Below are positions 9,657-18,871 of a stretch of DNA of 64,000 nucleotides, piece by piece. The DNA comes from Anaerolineaceae bacterium (GTDB lineage Bacteria; Chloroflexota; Anaerolineae; Promineifilales; Promineifilaceae). The DNA lies in the NCBI GenBank assembly GCA_002699125.1, contig PABI01000085.1, positions 19,613 through 83,612 of the forward strand, read 5' to 3'. Below the pieces are notes generated by a model, which worked only from the letters and a program-made list of their open reading frames with translations, ran no database searches and was not told the origin of the DNA. Each line of letters opens with the position of its first letter. The stretch's first letter is position 1. Made by a program: the position numbers and the translations under genes.

Positions 9657-10727
9657 ATGCTAGACAAGATTAAACAAGTCGTCACCCGCTACGACGAAAT
9701 TGAAAGACAAATGACCGATCCGGCTGTCCTCGCCGACCACGTGAAGCTAACCGATCTGGCCCAGGAGCGTTCCGACTTGCAGCCGCTGGTAGAAGCGTAC
9801 CGTGAGTACGAGCGCGTGCAGCAGGAGCTGGCCGACGCTCGCGAAATGGCCGAGCTGGAAGATGGCGAAATGGCCGCCCTGGCCGAAGCTGAGGTCGAGA
9901 CGCTGGAAACACAGCTAGAGTCGCTGGATAATGAGATGCGCCGCCTGCTGGTGCCCAAAGACCCGCGCGATGAGCGTAACGTCTTTGTGGAAATTCGCGC
10001 CGGGGCGGGCGGCGATGAGGCCGGCATCTTTGCTGCCGACCTGCTGCGTATGTACATGCGCTACGCCGAAGGGCGCAACTGGAAGCCCACCATCTTGGAA
10101 GAAAATGCCACCGGCGTTGGCGGCTACAAAGAAGTGATTTTCTCGGTGAAGGGCAAAGGGGCGTACTCCCGCTTTAAGTATGAGAGTGGCGTACACCGGG
10201 TACAGCGCGTGCCGCAAACGGAATCGCAGGGACGCATCCATACCAGCACCGCCACCGTCGCCGTCATGCCTGAGATTGATGAAGTAGATATCACCATCGA
10301 CCCTAAAGATTTGGAGATCACGGCCACCTTTTCCTCTGGTCCCGGCGGGCAGCACATGCAGAAAAACGCCACGGCCGCACGCATCGTTCACATCCCCACC
10401 GGCATGTTTGTTAAGATTCAATCGGAGCGCAGCCTGACGCAAAACAAGCAGCTAGGCATTGCCATCATTCAGGCCCGGTTGCAGGAAATTGAGGAAGAAA
10501 AGCAGAATACGGCCGTTGCCGCCGACCGTAAATCCCAAATTGGCACCGGCGACCGCAGCGAGAAAATCCGCACCTACAACTACCCGCAAGGGCGCGTCAC
10601 CGACCACCGCATTGGCCTGAGCAGCTACAACCTGCCCGCCGTCATGGATGGCGACATCGACCAGTTCATCGACGCCCTCACCGTGGCTGACGAAGCAGAA
10701 AAGCTGGCCGCGCTAAACGAGGGCTGA
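9657..10727 (+). CDS. prfA: Peptide chain release factor 1
   Basis: 356 residues, normal RF1 length. The stop-codon-reading loop is P-Q-T within RVPQTESQGRIHTST, the RF1 PxT type for UAA and UAG. The hydrolysis motif is GGQ within SSGPGGQHMQKNATAAR. The C-terminal IRTYNYPQGRVTDHRIGL block is also standard. The ribosome site is weak: the ATG is preceded by a repeat tract and an A-run. No prmC methylase gene follows; the next gene is a MaoC hydratase. Function is essential translation termination in the cytosol. Confidence 0.97.
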   Translation: MLDKIKQVVTRYDEIERQMTDPAVLADHVKLTDLAQERSDLQPLVEAYREYERVQQELADAREMAELEDGEMAALAEAEVETLETQLESLDNEMRRLLVPKDPRDERNVFVEIRAGAGGDEAGIFAADLLRMYMRYAEGRNWKPTILEENATGVGGYKEVIFSVKGKGAYSRFKYESGVHRVQRVPQTESQGRIHTSTATVAVMPEIDEVDITIDPKDLEITATFSSGPGGQHMQKNATAARIVHIPTGMFVKIQSERSLTQNKQLGIAIIQARLQEIEEEKQNTAVAADRKSQIGTGDRSEKIRTYNYPQGRVTDHRIGLSSYNLPAVMDGDIDQFIDALTVADEAEKLAALNEG

Positions 10728-10819
10728 GCCTGTTGAAGCCCGATCTAGGCTAACAAAGCCAGCTTTCGACTAGCTCAGGCTTTGATGGATAGGAATTAAT
10801 ACAACCTACGGAGCACTGA

Positions 10820-11290
10820 ATGACCAAACTCACCTACCAACCACGGGGCCGCTACTTTGAACAGTTTGAAATTGGGCAGCAGCTCGTCACCGCCGCCCGC
10901 ACCATCACCGAAAGCGACATTGTGACCTTTGCCGGGATGACGGGCGATTACAACCAGATTCACACCGACGCCGAGTTTGCCGCCAAAGACACCTTCGGCC
11001 AACGGGTAGCCCACGGCATGTTGGTACAGTCTATTGCTACCGGGCTGGCGGTGCAGTCAGGCATCATCGAAGGCACCGTGCTGGCCTTCCGCGAGCAGAG
11101 CGCCAAGTTTAGCCTGCCCGTTTTCATTGGCGATACGGTGCACGTCGAGTTAAAAATCACTGAGATCAAAGCGCTGCCGCGCCTGGGCGGTGGGAACATC
11201 AATATGAAATATGCCGTCTATAACCAGCACGGCAAAGCGGTGCAGCGTGGCGACTGGGTGATGTTAATCAAAAGCCAGAATAATTCGTGA
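10820..11290 (+). CDS. MaoC family dehydratase (R-specific enoyl-CoA hydratase type)
   Basis: 156 residues with a single hotdog fold. The active-site block AGMTGDYNQIHTD carries Asp43 and His48, the hydratase dyad. GQRVAHGMLVQSIATGL and the later FREQSAKFSLPVFIGDTV follow as in R-hydratases that act on 2-enoyl-CoA. A role in fatty acid or hydroxyacyl-CoA metabolism is the family expectation; no pathway partner is adjacent. The ribosome site is CGGAGCACTGA before ATG. Confidence 0.9.
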   Translation: MTKLTYQPRGRYFEQFEIGQQLVTAARTITESDIVTFAGMTGDYNQIHTDAEFAAKDTFGQRVAHGMLVQSIATGLAVQSGIIEGTVLAFREQSAKFSLPVFIGDTVHVELKITEIKALPRLGGGNINMKYAVYNQHGKAVQRGDWVMLIKSQNNS

Positions 11291-11300
11291 GGAAAACCAG

Positions 11301-11570
11301 ATGAAACTACATGAACTTGTCTTTGAAATGAAAATGTTGGAAAGACGGCTCACGCTTTATGAGGAAAAATATGGGGTCTTGAGCCAGGATTTTTACGCGG
11401 CACTCCAAAGCGGGCAGCTTGAACGTTACGATGAGTTTGATGAAACAAGAGCAGACTTCAGTCGATGGAAAGGTATTTACGAAACGTGGCAGCGACGTAA
11501 GCAAAAATATGATGCTCAAATTCAAGGGCAAACCATTGCTGAATCCATGCGACTTCAACCCTCGTATTAG
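11301..11570 (+). CDS. Small protein, probable antitoxin of a TumE-like pair
   Basis: 89 residues, largely helical and charged, with [23 protein letters not shown], a pattern (YExKYGxxSxxFY) seen in small proteins encoded next to toxins. A Trp-containing helix follows ([17 protein letters not shown]). The ribosome site GAGGAAAACCAG precedes ATG. Its stop touches the start of the TumE-like gene. Assignment as antitoxin is mainly from context. Confidence 0.6.
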   Translation: MKLHELVFEMKMLERRLTLYEEKYGVLSQDFYAALQSGQLERYDEFDETRADFSRWKGIYETWQRRKQKYDAQIQGQTIAESMRLQPSY

Positions 11571-11572
11571 TG

Positions 11573-12010
11573 ATGACAGATAATCCGTTAACATCTGTTA
11601 CCCAATACAGCCAATTTTTAGCCGAACTATTAAATCGACCCGACCTAGAACGGTCAACCATAACCGTTTGGTCTGTTAGCCCTTTTACTGGCGTGGCTGA
11701 AGGCGAGTTGTTTTTCGTTAACGGCTTTCGATTACGAATGCGTGAAGAGATCGATTTTGACGAATTGCTCATTACATCGTATGGATACGAAGTGTACAGA
11801 GGTGCAGAAAAACTTTATTGGTATGATGACTTTCCACATCCAAATGATCCTAGCCTTGCATCAACGCACCCACATCATAAACATATACCACCCAATATTA
11901 AACAAAATCGAATTCCTGCCCCAGGTATTAGCTTCAAGAGACCCAATTTACCCGCTATCATTCAAGAACTGGAAGAGCTGATTGCTGATGTTAAGGGCAA
12001 TAGATCATAA
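11573..12010 (+). CDS. TumE-like (DUF6516) toxin-family protein
   Basis: 145 residues. The recognisable part is the [11 protein letters not shown] segment followed by [10 protein letters not shown], the PHHKH motif of the DUF6516/TumE group, toxins of two-gene modules. The ATG lies two bases after the antitoxin stop and has no ribosome site, so it depends on coupling; a GTG one codon earlier overlaps the stop and is an alternative start. Its stop codon overlaps the ATG of the following PBP gene by one base, an unusual linkage of a toxin to a cell-wall gene. Confidence 0.7.
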   Translation: MTDNPLTSVTQYSQFLAELLNRPDLERSTITVWSVSPFTGVAEGELFFVNGFRLRMREEIDFDELLITSYGYEVYRGAEKLYWYDDFPHPNDPSLASTHPHHKHIPPNIKQNRIPAPGISFKRPNLPAIIQELEELIADVKGNRS

Positions 12011-15000
12011 TGAGTGAAGAGCAAGAACGGCCGTATCCCAAACAACCTGAAGAAGAAGAAACGCCCAAACCGGAGGAGCAGCCGGACGAGGAATCGTTGG
12101 GCACCGTTTCGCTGCTGGATTTAATGGCGGAAACCGACGACGAAACGCCAGAGACAATTGTGCTGGGGCCAAGCGGCAGGCCGCTGCCTCAGAAAAAAGA
12201 AGAGAAGGCAGAAGATCCAGACGAGGATGAGCAGGAAGCGGATACGGCCGCAGCCACCGATGCGCCCACCAACCAATCCGACGAAGAACGCACCCTCACC
12301 CTCAACATGCCCGAACCCGATGACGAAGACACAGGCGACCTGCCACCCGTTCAGGCCCCACGCCGCAAACCCACACCGCTGCCACTCACGCCGTCTAAAC
12401 TTCGGCCAATTGACCGCCCGCCCATTGAAGACCCGGATGCCACTGAGGTTTCACCCGACTTAGCCATTCCACCACCGGAACGGCCGCGTTCCGAGCAACC
12501 CACCCAAATTTACGAGCGGAAGAAACCGGCAGATCCACCGGACAAGCCTACCGTGCAGCGGCAGCCCGTGCGTGAAGCGCCCACCCAGCCCCGGCCACAG
12601 CGAGAAGAACAGCCGCGCCGCCAGCCGGCTCAACCCAGACGCCCGCAGCCGCAGCCACAGCGGCAAGCCGCCCAGCCGACCGGCCCCGTAGCCATGCCCA
12701 AACAGGAACCCAAACCACGTCCCCGGCGTCAGGCCCCCGGGCGGCGCAATTGGGGCAACTGCTTCATGCGTGGCGTGGTGATTAGCTTGCTGCTGGGCGT
12801 GGTAGCCCTGGCCCTCACCGCCGCCGGGCTGGCCATCGGTTATAACGTCATCGCTAGCGATTTGCCGCCCGTCACCGAACTAAATAACCGCGTCAGCACG
12901 TTTGAGACCGCCCGCCTGTACGACCGCAACGGCAACGAGATATTTTCCCTGGCCGATCCCACCACCGGCAACCGCACCCGCGTTTCGCTGGACCAAATCT
13001 CCCAGCACCTCATCAATGCCACCATTGCCACCGAAGATTCACGCTTCTATGAAAATTTTGGCTTTGACACGATTGCCATTGCCCGGGCTATTTTGCAGGC
13101 GGCGCGTGAAGGCGAAGCCGTTTCTGGAGCCAGCACTATTACACAGCAGGTGGTACGCGCTACTTTGTTGGATGAAGAGGAACGGGCCGAACGCACCTTC
13201 CGTCGCAAAGTGCGTGAGATTATTCTTGCCGCAGAAATGAATCTTGAGTATGACAAAGACGTCATTTTGGAAATTTATCTCAATGAAATTTATTACGGTA
13301 ATCTGGCTTACGGCATTGAAGCCGCCGCCGAGACCTATTTTGACAAATCAGCGGCTGACCTGACGCTGGCCGAGGCATCGCTGCTTGCCGGGCTGCCCCA
13401 GTCACCAGCCAGTTGGGACCCATACACTGCCCCACTACTGGCGCTGGGTCGCCAATCCGAAGTGCTTAGCCTGATGGCCGCCGAAGGCTACATTTCCCAG
13501 GCTGAGGCGCAGGCAGCACTAAACGAAACGGGCGCATTTATTTACGATATGACGCCGCCCGTGCGCAATATCACCTATCCACACTTCACGGTTACGGTGT
13601 TGCAGCAAGCAGAAGAGATGCTGGGGGCGCAAAACATCTACCGTGGCGGGCTGCGTATTCACACCACGCTGGACCCCAACGCACAGCAGCTGGCCGAAGC
13701 AACGCTGGCCAATGCTGAGAACAACATCAATGCTGCTGGGGCAAATAATGCCGCTATCGTTGTTTTGCAGCCGCAAACTGGTGAGATTTTGGCCCTGGTC
13801 GGCAGCGTCGATTTTGATGATGAGGCGATTAGCGGCCAGGTAAACATGGCCCTGGCGCCGCGCCAGCCCGGTTCCACCATCAAGCCGCTGGTTTACCTGT
13901 CGGCAATGGAGCAGGGGTGGACGCCGGCCACGCTCATTTGGGACGTGCCGACCTCGTTCCCCAACGGCGCTAATCCGCCATACGAACCTAAAAATTATGA
14001 CGATGCGTTTCATGGGCCGTTAAGATTACGGCCGTCTCTCGGCAACTCCTACAATATCCCGGCAGTAAAAGCGCTGGAGTTTGTCGGCGTGTGCAACTTT
14101 ATTGCCAACGTGCAAAAAGTGGGGCTGACCTCGCTGCAAGACCCCGGCTGCGTGGAACAGGGCGCGCCGCGCAACTACGGCCTGGCGCTGGCCCTGGGCG
14201 GCGGCGAAATTAGCCCGCTGGAGATGGCCGGGGCGTTTGGCACGCTGGCCAACCAGGGTAACTTCATTCCACCATTCACCATTCGCCGCATTGAAAACAG
14301 TGCCGGCGAGATTTTGTTTGAGGAGCCGGCGCCTGATCCGGCAGTGACGCAGGTGGTGCGTCCGGCGCACGCCTATCTGCTCAGCGATATTTTGTCGGAC
14401 AACAGCGCCCGCCAGCCGGAATTTGGCGTCAACAACAATCTGGTCATTCCGGGACACCGCGTAGCGGCCAAAACCGGCACGTCTGGCACGACGCGCAACG
14501 ACGTGCGCGATGCCTGGACCATTGGTTACACGCCGGAGGTAGTAACGGCCGTTTGGGTGGGCAACACCAACAATGAAGTGCTTAACCCCGGCGTCTCCGG
14601 CACGCAGATAGCTTCGCCCATCTGGAACAATTTCATGACGCAATATCTGGCCAACCGCCAGCCGGTGGATTTTGTACGGCCGTCCAGTGTGGTAGACATC
14701 GAAATTTGCGCTGATTCCGGTACCCGCCCCGGCAGCGACTGCACCGACCGCCGCATAGAGCGCTTTGCCGAAGACCAGCCGCCGCTGCCTAGCGAGCAGG
14801 ATTTTATCCAGGCGGTACAGTTAGATCAGTGGACCGGGCTGCGGGCCAATGAGTTTTGTTCGGAGTCGGTCTACCAGGCCAGCTTCTTCACATTGTTGGT
14901 GAGCGGCGGCGAGGCGGTGGCAGCGCGGGAAAGAACGGTGGCGCAAAACTGGCTGGAAAATACGGCCGCAGGCCAGGCCTGGGCCAATGCGCGGGGCATA

Positions 15001-15543
15001 TCCGTGCCGCTGCGCCTGCCACCCGGCCAGGCCTGTGACGCAACCACGCCCCGGCCGCAAATTACGATTAGCCAGCCGGTAGAAGGCAGCCAGGTAAGCG
15101 GCACGATAGACATTGTCGGCTCAGTGAGCGCGCCGGGTTTTGGCGGGTATCAGGTGGAGTATGGTTTTGGCAATAATCCGGAGGGGTGGGGATTGGCGCA
15201 GGAACGGCAGGACATCAGCGTGGAAAATGGGCTGCTGGCCAGTTGGGACACATCAACGCTAAATTATTCTGGTCCGCTGACGATTCGGGTGCTGCTGTTT
15301 GGGCCGGATAACCCTACCACGCCAGAGGAAGACCGGGCCATTGTGGGCGAACGGGTGACGGTGACGCTGCTGGAACCAACGCCGACGGCCACGCCAACCG
15401 CTACGGAAACGCCCACGCCAACAGAGACGCCAACGGCGACGTCAACCAACGCGCCAACGAGCACAGCGACACCGACAACTCAGAGCACGCCGACGGAAAC
15501 GGCCGTTCCCACCGAAACGCCCACGATCACACCAACGCCTTAA
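12010..15543 (+). CDS. Class A penicillin-binding protein (GT51 plus transpeptidase)
   Basis: 1177 residues, long for a PBP1A type. Residues 1-247 are a Pro/Glu/Arg-rich disordered cytoplasmic tail; one membrane helix follows near 254-278. The GT51 domain carries Glu342 in ATEDSRFYENFG. The transpeptidase has Ser622-x-x-Lys625 (GSTIK), Ser680-Tyr-Asn682 and Lys821-Thr-Gly. After about 1010 comes an Ig-like module and a Thr-Pro-rich tail of about 50 residues with no anchor. The enzyme polymerises and cross-links peptidoglycan outside the membrane. The start overlaps the previous stop (TAATG). The long N-terminal tail could recruit division or elongation partners. Confidence 0.95.
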   Translation: MSEEQERPYPKQPEEEETPKPEEQPDEESLGTVSLLDLMAETDDETPETIVLGPSGRPLPQKKEEKAEDPDEDEQEADTAAATDAPTNQSDEERTLTLNMPEPDDEDTGDLPPVQAPRRKPTPLPLTPSKLRPIDRPPIEDPDATEVSPDLAIPPPERPRSEQPTQIYERKKPADPPDKPTVQRQPVREAPTQPRPQREEQPRRQPAQPRRPQPQPQRQAAQPTGPVAMPKQEPKPRPRRQAPGRRNWGNCFMRGVVISLLLGVVALALTAAGLAIGYNVIASDLPPVTELNNRVSTFETARLYDRNGNEIFSLADPTTGNRTRVSLDQISQHLINATIATEDSRFYENFGFDTIAIARAILQAAREGEAVSGASTITQQVVRATLLDEEERAERTFRRKVREIILAAEMNLEYDKDVILEIYLNEIYYGNLAYGIEAAAETYFDKSAADLTLAEASLLAGLPQSPASWDPYTAPLLALGRQSEVLSLMAAEGYISQAEAQAALNETGAFIYDMTPPVRNITYPHFTVTVLQQAEEMLGAQNIYRGGLRIHTTLDPNAQQLAEATLANAENNINAAGANNAAIVVLQPQTGEILALVGSVDFDDEAISGQVNMALAPRQPGSTIKPLVYLSAMEQGWTPATLIWDVPTSFPNGANPPYEPKNYDDAFHGPLRLRPSLGNSYNIPAVKALEFVGVCNFIANVQKVGLTSLQDPGCVEQGAPRNYGLALALGGGEISPLEMAGAFGTLANQGNFIPPFTIRRIENSAGEILFEEPAPDPAVTQVVRPAHAYLLSDILSDNSARQPEFGVNNNLVIPGHRVAAKTGTSGTTRNDVRDAWTIGYTPEVVTAVWVGNTNNEVLNPGVSGTQIASPIWNNFMTQYLANRQPVDFVRPSSVVDIEICADSGTRPGSDCTDRRIERFAEDQPPLPSEQDFIQAVQLDQWTGLRANEFCSESVYQASFFTLLVSGGEAVAARERTVAQNWLENTAAGQAWANARGISVPLRLPPGQACDATTPRPQITISQPVEGSQVSGTIDIVGSVSAPGFGGYQVEYGFGNNPEGWGLAQERQDISVENGLLASWDTSTLNYSGPLTIRVLLFGPDNPTTPEEDRAIVGERVTVTLLEPTPTATPTATETPTPTETPTATSTNAPTSTATPTTQSTPTETAVPTETPTITPTP

Positions 15544-15548
15544 TAAGA

Positions 15549-15612
15549 AGCTCACGCAAAGACGCGAAGTCGCAAAGAAGAAAAACTTGATGCCTTTGCG
15601 CCTTTACGTGAC
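15549..15612. repeat. Inverted repeat of the GCAAAGACGCGAAG family
   Basis: CTCACGCAAAGACGCGAAG and CCTTTGCGCCTTTACGTGA form an imperfect hairpin between the convergent PBP and hibernation-factor genes. It may act as a two-way terminator. A similar unit is found inside the helicase gene near 46051. Confidence 0.7.
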
Positions 15613-15638
15613 ATAAAGTTATCTCCGACAATGTCTAA

Positions 15639-16076
15639 TTATACGTCTTCTAGTTCCTCTTCAACCGCGTCAAGTTCTTCGTCCGTATCTTCACCCGCGG
15701 CCAGGTAAGCTTCACCGATTTCCTGCTCGACGGGCAGGTTGCCGGGCTGCTTCCAGCGCTCTTTCAGCTTTTCGCGCCGTTTGCGCACCTGGCGTTCGGC
15801 GGCATCCAGCGCCCCTTTGAGCGCCATTGCCGGTGAGGAATCTTTTTCGGTAGCGGCAATATGCTCGGGCCGACTGTAAATAACCACCGTCACCTCGTGC
15901 AAAAAGGCAGACTCACCGGAAGCGGGACGGCGCACATTAATGGCCGCGCCGGTCATATCTTTGTGATCGCCGGTCAATTCCAGCAGTCGCTCTTCGGCCT
16001 GGGTGTAAAGATCGTATTCGGCCGTTTTGTTCAAATCTTCGCTATTTAATTCCAGTGTGAAATCTAGTTCTTCCAT
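15639..16076 (-). CDS. HPF/RaiA-like ribosome hibernation protein
   Basis: 145 residues. The first 110 match the small S30EA fold: AEERLLELTGDHKDMTGAAINV, then a beta strand HEVTVVIYSRPEHIAATEK, DSSPAMALKGALDAAERQVRKRREKLKER. This order, strand, helix, basic end, is that of factors that stabilise idle ribosomes. The last 30 residues are very acidic (EDTDEELDAVEEELEDV) and are not part of the domain. It lacks the C-terminal dimerisation domain of long HPF. It follows the aconitase gene by 14 bases and is probably co-transcribed. Confidence 0.75.
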   Translation of the reverse strand: MEELDFTLELNSEDLNKTAEYDLYTQAEERLLELTGDHKDMTGAAINVRRPASGESAFLHEVTVVIYSRPEHIAATEKDSSPAMALKGALDAAERQVRKRREKLKERWKQPGNLPVEQEIGEAYLAAGEDTDEELDAVEEELEDV

Positions 16077-16090
16077 TGCTACCTCTCTTT

Positions 16091-18025
16091 TTAATGTCGC
16101 TCGCGGAACAGATTGATTTGCCCACCAACAAGCATCATTTCTACCTGCCGGGGGGACAGGCTGTGTTCCACGCGGTATGTCTCGTCTTTTGTTTTGTTGT
16201 GCAGGTCAACCTGCCCGCCGCTGTCAATGGCGCGGCGAACGTCAGGCAAAGCCAGCTCGTCGCCCGCCTCAATGCGCTCAAAATCTTCCTCGTCTGTAAA
16301 CGTGAGCGGCAGGATGCCAAAGTTGACCAGGTTTTGCCAATGAATACGGGCAAAGCTTTTGGCAATGGCCGCGCGCAAGCCTAAATAGCGGGGCGCTATG
16401 GCGGCATGTTCCCGGCTGGACCCCTGCCCGTAATTGTCGCCGGCCACGACAAAATGACCCTGTTCTTGATGTTCCATCGCCCGATCGTAATATTCTTCAT
16501 CGATCTGGCTAAAGACAAACTTGCTGATTTCCGGGATATTGCTGCGGTAGGGCAAAATTTCGGATCCGGCGGGCATGATTTCGTCGGTAGAAATGTCATC
16601 ACCCACCACCATGAGCGCTTTGCCGTCCAGCGTGTCAGGCAGGCCGTCAAACTGGGGCAAGGGCTTGATGTTTGGTCCTTTTTCCAGCTCTACAGCGGCG
16701 CTGGCCGGAGCGGGGGCGACCAACATTTTTTCATTGATGATGATCTCGTCCGGCTCTTCAAATTGGGGATAGGGCATGTCCAGTTCCCGGGGATCGGTGA
16801 TTTTGCCGGTGAGGGCGGCGGCAACGGCCGTTTCCGGGCTGCACAAATAAACGGCGTCTTCTTTGGTGCCCGAGCGGCCAGGGAAATTGCGCGGCACCGT
16901 GCGCAAGCTGATATGTCCGCTGGCCGGTGCCTGGCCCATGCCAATGCAGCCGTTGCAGCCAGCCTGGTGGATGCGCGCTCCGGCGTGAACCAACTTGGCT
17001 AGCAGGCCCATCTCCATGAGATTTTCCAAAATTTGGCGCGAAGTCGGGTTGATATCAAACGAAACGCGGTCATGGGTTTGACGGCCGTCTGCCACCAGCG
17101 CCGGTACGGCAAAATCACGCAGTCCCGGATTGGCTGAGGAGCCAATGTACGCCTGGTAAATCTCTTTGCCGGCAACGTCGCGCACCGGCACCACGTTGCC
17201 CGGGCTGCTGGGCAGGGCAATCAGCGGTTCTAGTTCAGACAGATCAATCTCGTCTTCCAGATCGTAGCTGGCACCCACGTCTGCTTTTAACGCTACCCAT
17301 ACATCCTCGCGGCCCTGCTGCCGCATGAAGTGGCGCACTGCATCGTCGGAGGGGAAAACGGTGGAAGTGGCCCCTAGTTCGGTGCCCATGTTGGCAATCA
17401 CGTGCCGGTCCATCGCCGTCAGGTTTTCCAGGCCGGGGCCATAATATTCGATGATTTTGTTGACACCGCCATCGACATCGTAGCGACGCAGCATTTCCAA
17501 AATAACATCTTTGGCGCTGACCCAATCGGGCAGCTTGCCCGTGAGCCTCACGCCCATCACCTGGGGCATGGAAAAATAAAGCGGTTCTCCGGCCATAGCC
17601 ATCGCCACCTCCAGCCCGCCGGCCCCCAGGGCCAGCATGCCCAGGGAACCAGCCGCCGGTGTGTGGCTGTCTGAGCCGACAAGGGTTTTGCCGGGGATGC
17701 CAAATCGTTCCATGTGCACGGGGTGGCTGACGCCGTTGCCGGGCCGACTATACCAAACACCAAATTTCTGGCAGGCGGACCGCAAAAAGAGGTGATCATC
17801 GGGATTGCGAAAATCTGCCTGGATCAGGTTGTGATCCACGTATTGGGCCGAGAGTTCGGTTTTGACACGCGGCAGGTTCATTGCTTCCAGTTCAAGCATC
17901 ACCAGGGTGCCGGTGGCGTCCTGGGTAAGCGTCTGGTCAATTTTCAGGCCGATTTCACGGCCTGGTTCCATGCTGCCTTCGGCTAAATGGCTGGCGATCA
18001 ATTTTTGGGTAACGTTTTGTTTCAT
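16091..18025 (-). CDS. acnA: Aconitate hydratase, short AcnA-type
   Basis: 644 residues, shorter than classical AcnA (about 890), matching the compact bacterial and mitochondrial-like putative aconitase group. It interconverts citrate and isocitrate. Visible blocks: VGSDSHTPAAGSLGMLALGAGG, HQAGCNGCIGMGQAP (Cys357 and Cys360 as cluster ligands), GDDISTDEIMPAG, and YGQGSSREHAAIAPRYLG. The place normally taken by the first ligand, GSCTN, reads GSSANPG here, so Ser297 replaces Cys. I recall this variant in relatives of this short group, so it is probably native, but cluster ligation then differs from the textbook three Cys. Confidence 0.92.
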   Translation of the reverse strand: MKQNVTQKLIASHLAEGSMEPGREIGLKIDQTLTQDATGTLVMLELEAMNLPRVKTELSAQYVDHNLIQADFRNPDDHLFLRSACQKFGVWYSRPGNGVSHPVHMERFGIPGKTLVGSDSHTPAAGSLGMLALGAGGLEVAMAMAGEPLYFSMPQVMGVRLTGKLPDWVSAKDVILEMLRRYDVDGGVNKIIEYYGPGLENLTAMDRHVIANMGTELGATSTVFPSDDAVRHFMRQQGREDVWVALKADVGASYDLEDEIDLSELEPLIALPSSPGNVVPVRDVAGKEIYQAYIGSSANPGLRDFAVPALVADGRQTHDRVSFDINPTSRQILENLMEMGLLAKLVHAGARIHQAGCNGCIGMGQAPASGHISLRTVPRNFPGRSGTKEDAVYLCSPETAVAAALTGKITDPRELDMPYPQFEEPDEIIINEKMLVAPAPASAAVELEKGPNIKPLPQFDGLPDTLDGKALMVVGDDISTDEIMPAGSEILPYRSNIPEISKFVFSQIDEEYYDRAMEHQEQGHFVVAGDNYGQGSSREHAAIAPRYLGLRAAIAKSFARIHWQNLVNFGILPLTFTDEEDFERIEAGDELALPDVRRAIDSGGQVDLHNKTKDETYRVEHSLSPRQVEMMLVGGQINLFRERH

Positions 18026-18095
18026 AATTTTTTGTGGATGGTGTGGTTGCGGAACGGCCGTTGCCGTGCCATCGTTTTCTCATTTTCAGTTTGAT

Positions 18096-18689
18096 TTAAT
18101 TTTGGTCCGTAATGTGGGGAACAATTTCAGCTTCAATCTGCCTATGGAATTCGTCTAATGATCCGCTGTTCCATAGAACAACATCGGCCAGTTCGACCGT
18201 GTTTTCCAGGCCAAAATCCGCTTTCAATGATTCATCCTGCTGTACAAATTCCTCAAAATCATCCGGATCGGTGGTGAGATCGCGCTGCTGCACACGATCA
18301 AACCGGGCAGCCTGATCGCCCACTCTAATGTAGGATAACAGCAGGTTAGAACCGAACTGCTCTTTTAGCGCTTTTGCCTCGGCAGGCGTGCGCACGCCAG
18401 TGATGATAAGCGGTTTTGACTGCCACTCATCATTTTGGCTCATCTCTTCCACCAGGCGCGCAATGACGTATTCAGGGCCATGCTCGGCCAGCTTTTGCGC
18501 TGCGGCGTCATACGGTTTGGCATCTTCCTTATCGGCTTCTTCGGCCAGTTGGCGGGCAAATTCACCCACCTCCACGGCAACCACCGCATATCGCTGCTGA
18601 AGATAGTCGGCTAAGGCATCTTTACCTGCGGCTAACGCACCGACCACTGCCACAATTTTAGAAGGGGATTGGTTTGCTTGTACTTGCAT
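18096..18689 (-). CDS. P-loop NTPase, nucleoside or CoA-kinase-like
   Basis: 197 residues with an N-terminal Walker A, VVGALAAGKDALADYL, and an acidic C-terminal half. A conserved-looking segment LIITGVRTPAEAKALKEQF and the later RVGDQAARFDRVQQRD recall dephospho-CoA kinase and the UPF0200/archaeal adenylate-kinase-like group, with an Arg-rich lid. Substrate is not known. The ATG at MQVQANQ is used; a TTG 13 codons upstream is in frame but neither has a strong ribosome site. It is separated from aconitase by 70 bases on the same strand. Confidence 0.7.
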   Translation of the reverse strand: MQVQANQSPSKIVAVVGALAAGKDALADYLQQRYAVVAVEVGEFARQLAEEADKEDAKPYDAAAQKLAEHGPEYVIARLVEEMSQNDEWQSKPLIITGVRTPAEAKALKEQFGSNLLLSYIRVGDQAARFDRVQQRDLTTDPDDFEEFVQQDESLKADFGLENTVELADVVLWNSGSLDEFHRQIEAEIVPHITDQN

Positions 18690-18871
18690 ATTGTACTTGA
18701 CGATACCAAACGGCAGCAGGTGGTTCAATGTATCCCGATAGAGGGGAGAGGTATAAAAAGAGCGGGAAACGGCTGGCCGCGGCCAGTTTTGATGTGACTT
18801 TCACGCCAAAATACCGTCTAACTGGCTACAATGTCAGACCATAACAGTCATCGTTAAACCAAGGTAGCGTT

